Below, piece by piece: positions 38,422-48,138 of a stretch of DNA of 64,000 bases. Positions within the stretch are counted from its first letter, which is position 1, and each line of letters opens with the position of its first letter. The position numbers were made by a program, and so were the translations under genes. The stretch is taken from positions 1 to 64,000 of the forward strand of contig NZ_WINI01000001.1 of NCBI RefSeq assembly GCF_009497155.1, given 5' to 3'. Below the pieces are notes generated by a model. The model was not told the origin of the DNA. It made no database searches and saw nothing but the letters and a program-made list of their open reading frames with translations. The stretch is from Glaciimonas soli (lineage in GTDB: Bacteria; Pseudomonadota; Gammaproteobacteria; Burkholderiales; Burkholderiaceae_D).

Positions 38422-38704
38422 TTGTCTGGGTAGATTAAACTGTGCTTTTATGGGTAACTGCTGGGAATTTTCAATGCAAGTCAGCTGATAAGTCACTAAA
38501 AAATGTTCATTTTCTGCTGCACGGCAGTGTACTACTAGTGCCGGGGTGGTCTAAACTGTTTTTTTGACATACTTATTATGATGTAAATACGATGCTGTAA
38601 TTACGCTTCGAAAACAAGTAAAAATTGCTTTACGGCATTATATCCACGAATTATCGTATTTACACCATGATTTGTGTTTCAATTTATTACCGCCGGAAGG
38701 ATCT

Positions 38705-38905
38705 ATGTTAGATCGAGAAGAAATTCGCCATCGCATTACCGAACTGGAAATTGAACATCGCGATTTAGATGCTGTAATTGACGTCCTCTCTAATGATTTA
38801 CGACGTGAGGAGTTACAATTGCGACGTTTGAAAAAACGCAAATTGCAACTGAAAGATCACATTACGCTATTGAAGATGCAGTTAATTTCAGATATTCCTG
38901 CATAA
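38705..38905 (+). CDS. YdcH-like (DUF465) small coiled-coil protein
   Basis: A 66-residue highly charged helical protein (REEIRHRITELEIEHRDLDA, then REELQLRRLKKRKLQLKDHI), matching the YdcH/DUF465 pattern with a conserved HR-LD start and KK-KL-KD centre. Function unknown. ATG 38705 has GGAAGG seven bases upstream. The gene stands alone, transcribed towards the helicase gene. Confidence 0.75.
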   Translation: MLDREEIRHRITELEIEHRDLDAVIDVLSNDLRREELQLRRLKKRKLQLKDHITLLKMQLISDIPA

Positions 38906-39073
38906 TTATTTTCTTTGCAAGTCAGCATCTGACCTGCTGCGGGCATAGCACTGTGCGTGCAGCATAAATGACTTTCTTGCTTGGATTCCCCGCGTGAGCA
39001 CAAAATGCCATGCCTCATACTCCCGCCTGCAAGTTGGCGTAAAGTTTATTAAAACACTACTGAACAAGTTATT

Positions 39074-41098
39074 TTGACCGCCGACACTTCTCTTTCTACA
39101 GCCGAAAATACGATATCCCCTGGTTCACATGATGCAGATGTCGATCAGTTATTTGGACCTTCGGGGCCACTCGGGCAGGCCGTTGGCGGCTTTCGTCCTC
39201 GCCATGCACAAACCGAAATGGCGAAAGCCATTGCTGAAGCGATTGCACAGCAAACTACTTTGATTGCAGAAGCTGGTACCGGTACCGGGAAAACGTTTGC
39301 TTATCTGGTCCCGGCTTTATTGTGGGGCGGCAAAGTGATCGTTTCCACTGGCACCAAGAATTTGCAAGATCAACTTTTTTTGCGCGATATACCCACCGTA
39401 CGGAAAGCACTGAGTGCGCCGGTATCGATCGCTTTATTGAAAGGCAGGGCCAACTACGTCTGCCATTTTCATCTGGAGCGTACGCTGCAAAATGGCCGTA
39501 TGACTTCACGTGAAGATGTCGGCTATTTGCGTGAGATTTCGCGCTTCATGAAAACAACCAGCTCCGGCGATAAAGCAGAGTTATCTAAAGTACCAGAGAC
39601 TGCGCTGATCTGGAATCTGGTGACCTCGACTCGCGATACTTGTCTGGGTGCGGAATGTCAGTATTATCAGGATTGTTTTGTCATGAAAGCGCGCAAAGAG
39701 GCGCAGCAAGCGGATGTGGTGGTCGTAAATCACCATTTGTTCTTTGCCGATGTCGCGTTGAAGGATACCGGCGTCGCAGAGTTATTGCCTTCAGCGAATA
39801 CGATTATCTTTGATGAAGCGCATCAATTACCGGAAGTAGCCACCTTGTTCTTTGGCGATACGGTATCGACCTCACAGATTCTGGAATTGTGTCGTGATGT
39901 GATCGCCGAAGGTTTGTCCCATGCACGGGATGGCGCTGATTGGGCGCAAGTGATATTGCCTGTTGAAAAAGCTGCGCGCGATTTGCGTTTGGCGTTCCCT
40001 CAAGACGTGATCCGACTTTCTGTTAATCAGATTGCCCCGTCTAGCCAATTTTTCCCGGCATTAGCGACGCTGCAGAAAGAATTCGATGCGATGGTGGCCG
40101 TTCTGGAGAAGCAAGCCGAGCGGGCTGAAACCATCGAACAATGTCGTGTGCGTGCGATTGAAATTGGTATGCGGATGGATGCCTGGTCCAAGAAAACGGC
40201 CGGCAACAAAGAAGCGGCAAATGCGGCAATAGATGACAAAGTTTTATGGGTAGAGGCATTTTCATCTTCTTTGCAATTACATCAGACGCCGTTGTCGATT
40301 GCGCCGATTTTCAACAAGCAGCGCGAAGGTGTGGCGCGGACCTGGATTTTTACGTCAGCAACGTTGGCAGTAAAAAATGATTTCCATCACTATGCTGCAC
40401 AAATGGGATTAACGGATGAGCCTGCGCAATCCTGGCCGAGTCCGTTTGACTATGGTGAGCAAGGTTTGCTTTACGTCCCGCAAAATTTACCGCAACCAAA
40501 TTCGCCCGACTATACGGATGCCGTGATTGATGCGGCTTTGCCAGTGATAGAAGCTGCCGGTGGTCGTACCTTTTTATTATGTACCACCATTCGCGCCGTC
40601 AATCATGCCGCAGAAAGATTGCGTAAGGAATTCGCTGAACGTAATTTGCCTTTTCCATTAATGGTGCAGGGTGAAGCTGGCCGAACTGAATTACTTGACC
40701 GGTTTCGTGCAGCAGGCAATGCGGTGCTGATCGGCAGTCAAAGTTTTTGGGAGGGCGTAGATGTTCGGGGAGAAGCGTTGTCGTGCGTGATTATCGACAA
40801 ATTACCATTTTCACCACCCGATGACCCGGTACTAGCGGCGCGGATCGAGGCACTGGAGAAAAAGGGCATAAACGGTTTTATGCACCATCAATTACCGGCC
40901 GCGATCATCAATTTGAAACAGGGTGCAGGGCGTCTCATCCGTGATGAAACTGATCGTGGTGTCTTGATGATTTGTGATCCGCGCCTGATTTCCAAGGGCT
41001 ATGGGCGTCGCATTTGGCAAAGCCTGCCGCCGTTTAAACGCACACGTGATGCCGAAGTTGTCGTCAACTTCTGGAAAGCTGGACAGCCAGTAGACTGA
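39074..41098 (+). CDS. ATP-dependent DNA helicase, YoaA/DinG (XPD-like) family
   Basis: A 674-residue superfamily 2 helicase of the iron-sulfur XPD/DinG group, YoaA branch. Walker A is IAEAGTGTGKTFAYLVPALL (about residues 63-82) and the DEAH box is TIIFDEAHQLPEVA. Four spaced cysteines (YVC, DTCLGAEC, QDCF) lie between motifs Ia and II, as needed for the 4Fe-4S cluster. Helicase motifs V and VI are seen in SQSFWEGVDVRGEALSCVII and KQGAGRLIRDETDRGVL. It unwinds 5'-to-3' and helps resolve DNA damage or replication conflicts. The start is TTG 39074, with no clear ribosome site; family members do begin about 20 residues before QLFGPSGPL, which supports it. Confidence 0.88.
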   Translation: MTADTSLSTAENTISPGSHDADVDQLFGPSGPLGQAVGGFRPRHAQTEMAKAIAEAIAQQTTLIAEAGTGTGKTFAYLVPALLWGGKVIVSTGTKNLQDQLFLRDIPTVRKALSAPVSIALLKGRANYVCHFHLERTLQNGRMTSREDVGYLREISRFMKTTSSGDKAELSKVPETALIWNLVTSTRDTCLGAECQYYQDCFVMKARKEAQQADVVVVNHHLFFADVALKDTGVAELLPSANTIIFDEAHQLPEVATLFFGDTVSTSQILELCRDVIAEGLSHARDGADWAQVILPVEKAARDLRLAFPQDVIRLSVNQIAPSSQFFPALATLQKEFDAMVAVLEKQAERAETIEQCRVRAIEIGMRMDAWSKKTAGNKEAANAAIDDKVLWVEAFSSSLQLHQTPLSIAPIFNKQREGVARTWIFTSATLAVKNDFHHYAAQMGLTDEPAQSWPSPFDYGEQGLLYVPQNLPQPNSPDYTDAVIDAALPVIEAAGGRTFLLCTTIRAVNHAAERLRKEFAERNLPFPLMVQGEAGRTELLDRFRAAGNAVLIGSQSFWEGVDVRGEALSCVIIDKLPFSPPDDPVLAARIEALEKKGINGFMHHQLPAAIINLKQGAGRLIRDETDRGVLMICDPRLISKGYGRRIWQSLPPFKRTRDAEVVVNFWKAGQPVD

Positions 41099-41484
41099 TG
41101 TGTATTGTCATGATCATAGCGGCATATCAATCGAGATAAATAATTTGTATTTGATTATTTATTCAGGAATTGATATCGCCAGCCTCTCATCTTTGCTTTT
41201 TCAGCTTGCGTCGGTTTAATTTTGCTTTGTGCTTGTCACTAAGGTGTCATAAACAAGTCTTATTGTCCGTTGCTCATAATTGTATTTCCAAAACAAATGC
41301 AAGCTTTGCGTTTGATGTAATGCGTTTGATTTGGAAATGTAAGTATGTCAAAAAAACTGTTCATACGCTGACCCAACCGCTCCGCGGTACCAAAGTACAG
41401 TCTGCGCCGTAGAGCTAAATTTAAATAGTTTTTTTGCATACTTAATTGATATTTAACTGTGCATTGAGATGAAAGAGGGACGCA
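41099..41484. other. Control region upstream of ppx
   Basis: This 386-bp gap has no supportable gene. It contains an AT hairpin (ATAAATAAT 41136-41144 with ATTATTTAT 41154-41162) that may help end the helicase transcript, the Pho-box-like triplet described separately, and a leader of about 200 bases before ppx. Confidence 0.5.
41234..41280 (+). promoter_or_regulatory. Putative Pho box (three 11-bp units) and -10 element for ppx
   Basis: TTGTCACTAAG, GTGTCATAAAC and AAGTCTTATTG follow one another with GTC at 41235, 41246 and 41257, an exact 11-bp period. The known PhoB unit has the form CTGTCATAWAW, and PhoB dimers bind such tandem units. CATAAT at 41275-41280 could be the -10 element. This suggests phosphate-starvation control of ppx, about 200 bases downstream. 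Confidence 0.55.
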
Positions 41485-42939
41485 ATGTTTGCAGCAGTCG
41501 ATTTAGGGTCGAATAGTTTCCGTTTGCATATAGGCAAATACAACGGTGATGCAATTCGCGTGATCAAAAGTGCGCGCGACCCAATTCGCCTGGCCGCAGG
41601 GCTCGATAGCAAAGGGAATTTAACAGACGCCGCAATGCAATCAGGCCTCGAATCGCTTGCGCGCTTTAAATCCATTCTGGCCGAATATCAGTTGGAAGCT
41701 GTACGTGTGGTTGCCACTAACACTATGCGTATTGCAAAAAATGCCGCAGTTTTTTTGCCAAAAGCTGAAGCCGCTATTGGCTATCCAATTGAAATTATTT
41801 CGGGTGAAGAAGAAGGTCGCTTAATTTATATGGGCGTCGCCAGCATGCTGCGTTTGCCGAACGAAAAGCGCCTTGTGCTTGATATCGGCGGCGGCTCCAC
41901 TGAACTGATTTTGGGCCGGGGCCAATCGATCGAAAGAGTGGAGTCATTTGGTATTGGGACAGTCAATCAAAGTCTGGCTTTTTTCGCAGATGGCAATATC
42001 ACGACTGAGGCTTTCGATGCCGCGATTCTTTCTGCTCGTAGTCATTTTGAAGATGCGGCGCCACCATATCGTCCACAGAACTGGAGTAATGCTTACGGTT
42101 CTTCCGGCACCATTCGGGCGATTGCTGAAACTATAGAAAAAAATGCGCTCGGCGATGGCCGTCTCTCTTATACCAGCCTCGAAATCCTAAAGAGTAAATT
42201 CATAGAATTGCAGCATGTCAGCAACATCAATATGCCAGGCATGAAAGCCGAACGCGCGCCGGTAATCGTTGGCGGTGTCGCGGTATTGTTAGGTTTGATG
42301 CAAGAGCTTGGAATCGCCATGTTGACGCCGATTGAAGCGGGCTTGCGGATGGGGGTAATGTGGGATTTGCAATTGCGTGGAACACGGCTGGATCGACGCG
42401 ATCAATCGGTGCGTGACTTTTGCCAGCGTTTTCATGTCGATCAGTTACGCGCTAATCGCGTAGCAGAAACTGCGGCAACCTTGTTTAGTATGCTCAAACC
42501 CAGCAATGACAATCTGAGTAAATATCTGCATTGGAGCGGTTTGCTGCACGAAGTCGGTATGGTAGTGTCGCAAAGTGGCTATCACAAGCACGCCGCTTAT
42601 CTTATTGCCAACGCCGATTTGCCAGGTTTCACCACGCGTGAACAGCGCACCATGAGTCTGTTGATTCTTGGTCAGAAAGGCAATTTACGTAAACTCAATG
42701 GAACGTTGGCTGATGCCGACTATTCTAAAGCGGTCTTGGCATTGCGGCTGGCGGTAATGTTTTTGCATTCCCGGATCGAAGTCGATTTTGACGAATTGCG
42801 CTTGCGGATGAAAAGTAAAATCGAACTAGATCTCAAGCAAGAGTGGATCGTCGATCATCCGACGACGTCATTCTGGATGGAAAAAGAGCGCGAATTCTGG
42901 CGTGAAATCGGCGTGGAGTTTTTATTTAGACATGGTTGA
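41485..42939 (+). CDS. ppx: Exopolyphosphatase (Ppx/GppA family)
   Basis: A 484-residue cytoplasmic enzyme of the ASKHA ATPase-fold Ppx/GppA family, releasing phosphate from the ends of polyphosphate chains or hydrolysing pppGpp. AAVDLGSNSFRLHIG (residues 3-17), VATNTMRIAKN, ISGEEEGRLIYMG, LVLDIGGGSTELILG (phosphate loops) and YGSSGTIRAI are conserved. The C-terminal HD-like domain has HWSGLLHEVGM. ATG 41485 has AGAGGGA seven bases upstream. Its end overlaps the convergent aldolase gene by 18 bases. It appears to be under Pho control (see the upstream site). Confidence 0.92.
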   Translation: MFAAVDLGSNSFRLHIGKYNGDAIRVIKSARDPIRLAAGLDSKGNLTDAAMQSGLESLARFKSILAEYQLEAVRVVATNTMRIAKNAAVFLPKAEAAIGYPIEIISGEEEGRLIYMGVASMLRLPNEKRLVLDIGGGSTELILGRGQSIERVESFGIGTVNQSLAFFADGNITTEAFDAAILSARSHFEDAAPPYRPQNWSNAYGSSGTIRAIAETIEKNALGDGRLSYTSLEILKSKFIELQHVSNINMPGMKAERAPVIVGGVAVLLGLMQELGIAMLTPIEAGLRMGVMWDLQLRGTRLDRRDQSVRDFCQRFHVDQLRANRVAETAATLFSMLKPSNDNLSKYLHWSGLLHEVGMVVSQSGYHKHAAYLIANADLPGFTTREQRTMSLLILGQKGNLRKLNGTLADADYSKAVLALRLAVMFLHSRIEVDFDELRLRMKSKIELDLKQEWIVDHPTTSFWMEKEREFWREIGVEFLFRHG

Positions 42940-44031
42940 ATTGTTCTCGACTTGCTGATTTGATCGTTTGCTTAATTCGAGTGCAACATCAGTCACCATA
43001 TCGATTTGTCCGCCAATGATTTGACGCCTTCCTAGCTCAGATAAAATGCTGTGCGAATCAATACCATGATTGTGTGCAGCCTCTTTTGCAGTATGTGAAA
43101 AATCAGCATGCAAACCGTTAGATCCTGCGTTCAGGCTGTTCTGATCAAGATAAAGAACGCGATTTTGCCAAGGTCGCACTAAGGTTTCTGCCGCGACGAT
43201 TAAGTCAGATAAGTTGATATTATGCTGGTATCCGTAGGTATCGGCTGCAGCAATAAAAACTTCCATTGGTGTATTGCCTGCACCGGCACCAACTCCCGCC
43301 AATGACAGATCGACTCGGGTTGCGCCATGCTGTACTGCGGTGATTGAATTGGCAACTCCGAGAGAGAGTTGATGTTGCGCATAAATGCCAAATCGAGTTT
43401 CTGGTTTTAGTATCTGCGCGTAAGCAATCGAACGCGCTGCCACGTCGTTCATCGTCATCATGCCGCAAGAGTCTGCAACATAGACGCAGTGTGCTCCATA
43501 CTCCTCCATCAACTTGGCTTGCTGTGCCAATGCTTCGGGCGATGTCATATGACTCATCATTAACAGCCCGGATACATCCATATCCAAATGACGTGCATAT
43601 TCAATATGCTGTTTAGTTACGTCTGCTTCTGTGCAGTGAGTCGCAATGCGTACAGATGAAACTCCCATGTCATGAGCACGCTTTAAATCATGGACAGTAC
43701 CGATACCGGGAACTAATAAGGCGCTCAAACGCGCGTGCTTGACGACGGACGCTGCAGCTGCAATCCAGTCCCAATCAGTATGATCGCCAAAGCCGGAGTG
43801 AAAAGAAGAACCGGACAAACCATCGCCACGAGAAATTTCAATCGCGTCTACTTTGGCCTTATCTAAGGCTTTAGCAATTTGACGTACTTGCTCCAACGTA
43901 TAACGACGTTGCATCGCGTGCAGACCATCACGCAGGGTGATGTCTTGAATATACAGCTTCCCTGCTGGTGCAATGGTGTTGGGGGCTAAGTATCCATATG
44001 CGTTGTCAGATATGCCGCTAATCGCATTCAT
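42922..44031 (-). CDS. 4-hydroxy-2-oxovalerate aldolase-like protein lacking the usual metal ligands
   Basis: A 369-residue protein of the HMGL-like TIM-barrel family, closest by eye to 4-hydroxy-2-oxovalerate aldolases (DmpG/BphI/MhpE). The N-terminal active-site block [15 protein letters not shown] keeps Arg34, Asp35 and His38, and [13 protein letters not shown] and [11 protein letters not shown] follow the family. However, the HxH metal-binding motif (normally G-x-H-x-H) reads [15 protein letters not shown]: both ligand histidines are Tyr217 and Gln219. The region of the catalytic tyrosine also differs ([13 protein letters not shown]). It overlaps its partner dehydrogenase gene by four bases (ATGA). 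The pair stands without other meta-cleavage genes, so the reaction is probably changed. The first 20 residues are an extra N-terminal extension. Confidence 0.75.
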   Translation of the reverse strand: MNAISGISDNAYGYLAPNTIAPAGKLYIQDITLRDGLHAMQRRYTLEQVRQIAKALDKAKVDAIEISRGDGLSGSSFHSGFGDHTDWDWIAAAASVVKHARLSALLVPGIGTVHDLKRAHDMGVSSVRIATHCTEADVTKQHIEYARHLDMDVSGLLMMSHMTSPEALAQQAKLMEEYGAHCVYVADSCGMMTMNDVAARSIAYAQILKPETRFGIYAQHQLSLGVANSITAVQHGATRVDLSLAGVGAGAGNTPMEVFIAAADTYGYQHNINLSDLIVAAETLVRPWQNRVLYLDQNSLNAGSNGLHADFSHTAKEAAHNHGIDSHSILSELGRRQIIGGQIDMVTDVALELSKRSNQQVENNSTMSK

Positions 44032-45017
44032 GCAGCATACTCCAGCACTTGCTGGGAGTTACTGAGATGTTCCACCATCCGTTCCGCTGTTTTGAGTGCG
44101 GCGGAAGTCATGATATCGAGATTTCCGGCATACGCTGCTAAATAATGGCCAGCTCCTTCGACTTCTAGAAATACACTCACTTTGATGCCACGAAAATATT
44201 GATTCATTTCAGGAATGAACAATGGATTGTTGGCGCCATAGTGCGTGAATTGCACTGTTTGTTTGAGTCGATAACCTGGTACGTAACTCTGCACTTGCGC
44301 CACCATCGTTTGAATTGCTGCGTTGATTTTGCTCTCATCTGCATCATCACACAGGCAATGTACTGTATCGCGCATGATCATCGGTGGCTCGCTAGGATTG
44401 ATAATAATCATGGCTTTACCACGTAGAGCACCACCCACACTCTCTATGGCTTTAGAAGTAGTTTCAACAAATTCATCAATGTTGGCTCGCGTACCAGGCC
44501 CAACAGATTTTGAGGAAACAGAAGCGATAATTTCTGCATAATGCACTTTGCTCACACTGCTGACGGCTGCAACAATGGGAATAGTCGCCTGACCACCGCA
44601 AGTGACCATGTTGACATTGGTTTGATGCAAATGTGCGTCGCCGTTAAGTGCAGGTATGGTGAACGGGCCGATCGCCGCTGGTGTCAAATCAACTACGCGC
44701 TTACCGTGACGCTGCAAAATAGCATTGTGTTCATGATGTGCATTCGCGCTTGTAGCATCAAAGACGATGTCGATTTCGGCAAATTCTGGCATATCGAGCA
44801 AGCCAGCTAAGCCAGCTAAGCCAGCTAAGCCAGATGCTGAGGTAGGAATCCCTAGTTGTGTTGCCCGTTTAAGTCCTTCGGAAGCAGGGCGAGTGCCAAC
44901 CATGGCGGCCATTTCCAGATTTTTCGACAGGCGGATCACTTTCATCATTAAATCGATGCCAATGTTACCCGGGCCGATAATGCCAACTTTTGTTTTTGAT
45001 AATGATGCATTACTCAT
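44028..45017 (-). CDS. Acylating acetaldehyde dehydrogenase (MhpF/DmpF family)
   Basis: A 329-residue NAD- and CoA-dependent aldehyde dehydrogenase. Elements seen are the Rossmann start [36 protein letters not shown], the catalytic Cys in [32 protein letters not shown] and [20 protein letters not shown]. In the DmpG-DmpF complex the aldehyde formed by the aldolase is channelled to this enzyme and turned into an acyl-CoA. The start ATG 45017 has GGAG six bases upstream. A GLA repeat (residues about 63-72) comes from a 9-bp DNA repeat. Because its partner lacks metal ligands, the native aldehyde is uncertain. Confidence 0.85.
   Translation of the reverse strand: MSNASLSKTKVGIIGPGNIGIDLMMKVIRLSKNLEMAAMVGTRPASEGLKRATQLGIPTSASGLAGLAGLAGLLDMPEFAEIDIVFDATSANAHHEHNAILQRHGKRVVDLTPAAIGPFTIPALNGDAHLHQTNVNMVTCGGQATIPIVAAVSSVSKVHYAEIIASVSSKSVGPGTRANIDEFVETTSKAIESVGGALRGKAMIIINPSEPPMIMRDTVHCLCDDADESKINAAIQTMVAQVQSYVPGYRLKQTVQFTHYGANNPLFIPEMNQYFRGIKVSVFLEVEGAGHYLAAYAGNLDIMTSAALKTAERMVEHLSNSQQVLEYAA
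44802..44833. repeat. Nine-base tandem repeat inside the aldehyde dehydrogenase gene
   Basis: Three copies of GCCAGCTAA plus a partial fourth (GCCAG). In the encoded strand it adds Gly-Leu-Ala units in frame, so length changes would not break the gene. Confidence 0.85.
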
Positions 45018-45059
45018 TTTGTTCTCCAAAGTGAGGCGGCAAACATAAGAAAAATACAA

Positions 45060-45418
45060 AAAGTGCCAGCGTGCTGTAAAGCAGTGTGGTTTATAGGAAT
45101 CAGAGTTAACGTTATAAGATACGAGGGAGGACGGTGTTATTTAGATCGTCTTAAGCATAGTCGATATATGCTGCGGCGCAATATGTATTGCGATTTAGTG
45201 TATGAATATCAGGTATGGAAAATATTCATAGGGGAGTTCATATCATTTTCTTTAATAACAATATCAAATCAGTCACAGCACTAGCGGGGCAGTGGCCGTT
45301 ATAATAGATAGCTATGAGGCGACATTGCTGACCCAGCTTAGTGAGTGGACAAGGTTGTTTCAAGAAATTTCCTTATACTTTCCTGCAATTAGCAGATATC
45401 ACCATTACAAATCACTCT
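45060..45418. other. Gene-free divergent region upstream of thrC
   Basis: 359 bases between the leftward aldehyde dehydrogenase gene (whose start is at 45017) and thrC. No supportable gene. A TATAAT at 45300-45305 could be a -10 element for thrC but has no good -35. hom, the usual upstream neighbour of thrC, is not here. Confidence 0.45.
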
Positions 45419-46876
45419 ATGCAATACGTATCCACACGCGGCCATGCTGCAGCGCAGACTTTTTCCCATATTTTGCTCGGCGGCCTGGCACCGGATGGTG
45501 GCCTTTATTTGCCTGCCGAATATCCGCAAGTAAGCGATGCCGAGCTGACGCATTGGCGCACGTTGTCTTATGCAGATTTGGCATTTGAAGTACTGAAAAA
45601 ATTTGCTACGGACATTCCTGAGGCAGATTTGAAAGCATTGGCGCACAAGACCTATACCGCCGATGTTTATCGCAATGTGCGCGCTGGTGAAAATGCTGCC
45701 CAGATCACGCCTTTACGCGTTCTGGAAGAAAAAAATGGTAAAAAAATAGTATTGCAGGCCTTGTCAAACGGCCCGACTTTGGCATTCAAAGATATGGCGA
45801 TGCAATTGTTGGGTAACTTATTCGAGTACACCTTAGCCAAAGATAACGCCGAGCTGAATATTTTCGGTGCCACTTCTGGCGATACCGGTAGTGCCGCCGA
45901 ATATGCGATGCGTGGTAAAAAAGGCGTACGCGTTTTCATGCTGTCGCCGTATAAAAAGATGAGTGCGTTTCAGACAGCACAAATGTTTAGTTTGCAAGAT
46001 CCGAATATTTTCAATATCGCAGTCAAAGGCGTGTTCGACGATTGCCAGGATATGGTCAAAGCGGTATCCAACGATCATGCATTTAAAGCGGCGAAAAAAA
46101 TTGGTACGGTCAATTCAATTAACTGGGCGCGCGTGGTTGCGCAGGTTGTGTACTACTTCCGTGGTTATCTGAGCGCTACCACTAGTAATGACCAAAAAGT
46201 TTCTTTCACCGTACCTTCGGGGAATTTCGGTAACATCTGCGCCGGCCACATTGCGCGCATGATGGGCTTGCCTATCGATAAACTCGTCGCGGCGACTAAC
46301 GAAAATGATGTTCTGGACGAATTTTTCCGCACCGGCGTGTATCGGGTTCGCCCATCGTCCGAGACCTATCATACTAGTAGCCCGAGTATGGACATCAGCA
46401 AAGCGTCGAATTTCGAACGTTTCATTTATGATTTAACTGGCCGCGATAGCAAACGTCTGAGTGCGTTGTTCCATTTGGTTGAAACTAAAGGCGGTTTTGA
46501 TTTATCCGGTAAGCCGGGTAGTGATGGCGATGAATTTCATAAAATTGCTGAATATGGTTTCTGCTCTGGTAAATCAACTCATGATGACCGTCTCGCGACT
46601 ATTCGCGATGTTCAGAAAAATTATGGCATCACTGTCGATACGCATACCGCTGACGGGATTAAAGTCGCGCGTGAATATTTGACCCCCGACGTAACGATGA
46701 TCGTGTTGGAAACCGCGTTACCAGCCAAATTTAATGAAACCATACGTGAAGCGTTGGGCAGAGATGCAGAGCGTCCAGCTGGTTTTGAAAACATTGAAGC
46801 CTTGCCGCAAAAATTTGAAGTGATGGATGCTGACGTTGCTCAGGTTAAAGCATACATTGCGGCCCATACTGAATAA
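45419..46876 (+). CDS. thrC: Threonine synthase
   Basis: A 485-residue PLP enzyme that converts O-phosphohomoserine to threonine. MQYVSTRGHAAAQTFSHILL is the typical N-terminus of the longer fold-type II class, LSNGPTLAFKDMAMQLLGN holds the PLP Lys, and FGATSGDTGSAAEYAMRG and TVPSGNFGNICAGHIAR bind the cofactor phosphate. ATG 45419 was chosen because homology begins there; the frame opens earlier. moeA follows within six bases, so thrC-moeA-moaD may be one transcript. Confidence 0.95.
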   Translation: MQYVSTRGHAAAQTFSHILLGGLAPDGGLYLPAEYPQVSDAELTHWRTLSYADLAFEVLKKFATDIPEADLKALAHKTYTADVYRNVRAGENAAQITPLRVLEEKNGKKIVLQALSNGPTLAFKDMAMQLLGNLFEYTLAKDNAELNIFGATSGDTGSAAEYAMRGKKGVRVFMLSPYKKMSAFQTAQMFSLQDPNIFNIAVKGVFDDCQDMVKAVSNDHAFKAAKKIGTVNSINWARVVAQVVYYFRGYLSATTSNDQKVSFTVPSGNFGNICAGHIARMMGLPIDKLVAATNENDVLDEFFRTGVYRVRPSSETYHTSSPSMDISKASNFERFIYDLTGRDSKRLSALFHLVETKGGFDLSGKPGSDGDEFHKIAEYGFCSGKSTHDDRLATIRDVQKNYGITVDTHTADGIKVAREYLTPDVTMIVLETALPAKFNETIREALGRDAERPAGFENIEALPQKFEVMDADVAQVKAYIAAHTE

Positions 46877-46882
46877 GCCAAG

Positions 46883-48121
46883 ATGCAGAAATCACCTATT
46901 CCGGCGATCCAGACGGTTGAGCAGGCATTAAACATATTGTTGACGTCCGCGCAGCCACTGACAGAAGTGGACAGCGTACCTACACTCAATGCCAATCGCC
47001 GAATATTGGCTGCCGCCCAGACATCAAAATTGAATGTGCCACCGGCCGATAATACGCAAATGGATGGGTACGCGGTACGCGCTGAAGATTGCATCGGTGG
47101 CGCCTCGATATTAACGATTTCTCAGCGAATTCCCGCCGGTTATGTTGGCCAGCCACTGCAACCGGGTACGGCCGCGCGTATTTTTACCGGTGCCATGATT
47201 CCAGAAGGTGCTGATGCCGTCGTGATGCAGGAAATGTGTGAGGCGGATGGTAACAAGGTCATCGTTAAGCATGCTCCTAAGTCTGGCGAGTGGATACGGC
47301 GTGCCGGCGAAGACATCGGCGCTGGCAATGTCATTTTGGCAGCGGGCACGCGTTTGCAGGCGCAGCATCTGGGTTTAGCCGCTTCGGTCGGCCTGGCTGA
47401 ATTGCCGGTAATACGCAAATTACGTGTCGCGGTATTCTTTACGGGCGATGAACTGACTATGCCCGGTGAGACATTAAAGCCAGGTGCCATCTACAATTCC
47501 AATCGCTTTGTGCTGCGTGGCCTGTTGGAAAATCTCGATTGCGATATCACCGACTACGGTATTGTTCCGGATTCATTGCAGGCAACACGCGATACGTTGC
47601 GTAGCGCTGCTCAACAGCATGATTTGATTATCACTTCCGGCGGCGTTTCTGTTGGTGAGGAAGATCACATTAAACCGGCGGTTGAAGCTGAAGGACGTTT
47701 GACCATGTGGCAAATCGCCATGAAGCCGGGCAAGCCATTGGCCTTCGGCCAAGTGCGGAGATTACATAAAAATCCTGATGAAAATGCCTTTTTCATTGGT
47801 TTACCGGGGAATCCCGTTTCCAGTTTCGTCACGTTTCTGATTTTTGTGCGGCCATTTATTTTGCGATTGCAAGGAGTCGAAAACGTCATGCCGCAATCGT
47901 ATGCAATGCGTGCAGATTTTGATTGGAGCAAAGCGGATCGACGTGAAGAGTTTTTACGCGCAAAAATTAACGAGCAGGGTGGACTTTCATTATTCTCGCA
48001 TCAAGGTTCTGGCGTCTTAACTTCCACAGTATGGGGCGATGGTTTGATTGATAATCCTGCGGGTAAAATAATTGCTGCTGGTGATGTCGTGCGCTTTTAT
48101 CCTTTTTCATCGTTGATGTAG
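46883..48121 (+). CDS. moeA: Molybdopterin molybdenumtransferase MoeA
   Basis: A 412-residue enzyme that inserts molybdenum into adenylylated molybdopterin. NVPPADNTQMDGYAVRAED (about residues 50-68), IFTGAMIPEGADAVVMQE, the MPT-binding domain with FTGDELTMPGETL, IITSGGVSVGEEDHIK and FFIGLPGNPVSSFVTFLIF are conserved, and the small C-terminal domain is present. It starts six bases after the thrC stop and is followed by moaD 17 bases later. The cytoplasmic product acts with MoaD/MoaE, encoded downstream, in Mo-cofactor synthesis. Confidence 0.95.
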   Translation: MQKSPIPAIQTVEQALNILLTSAQPLTEVDSVPTLNANRRILAAAQTSKLNVPPADNTQMDGYAVRAEDCIGGASILTISQRIPAGYVGQPLQPGTAARIFTGAMIPEGADAVVMQEMCEADGNKVIVKHAPKSGEWIRRAGEDIGAGNVILAAGTRLQAQHLGLAASVGLAELPVIRKLRVAVFFTGDELTMPGETLKPGAIYNSNRFVLRGLLENLDCDITDYGIVPDSLQATRDTLRSAAQQHDLIITSGGVSVGEEDHIKPAVEAEGRLTMWQIAMKPGKPLAFGQVRRLHKNPDENAFFIGLPGNPVSSFVTFLIFVRPFILRLQGVENVMPQSYAMRADFDWSKADRREEFLRAKINEQGGLSLFSHQGSGVLTSTVWGDGLIDNPAGKIIAAGDVVRFYPFSSLM

Positions 48122-48138
48122 TTAAGAGTTTTGAAATC

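Noticed and set aside
41170-41412. Open frame of about 80 residues upstream of ppx
   Set aside because: Low-complexity mix of Cys/Phe/Ser, no ribosome site, and it overlaps the Pho-box-like control region.
45300-45305. TATAAT as the thrC promoter
   Set aside because: No acceptable -35 at the right distance, so I did not list it as a promoter.
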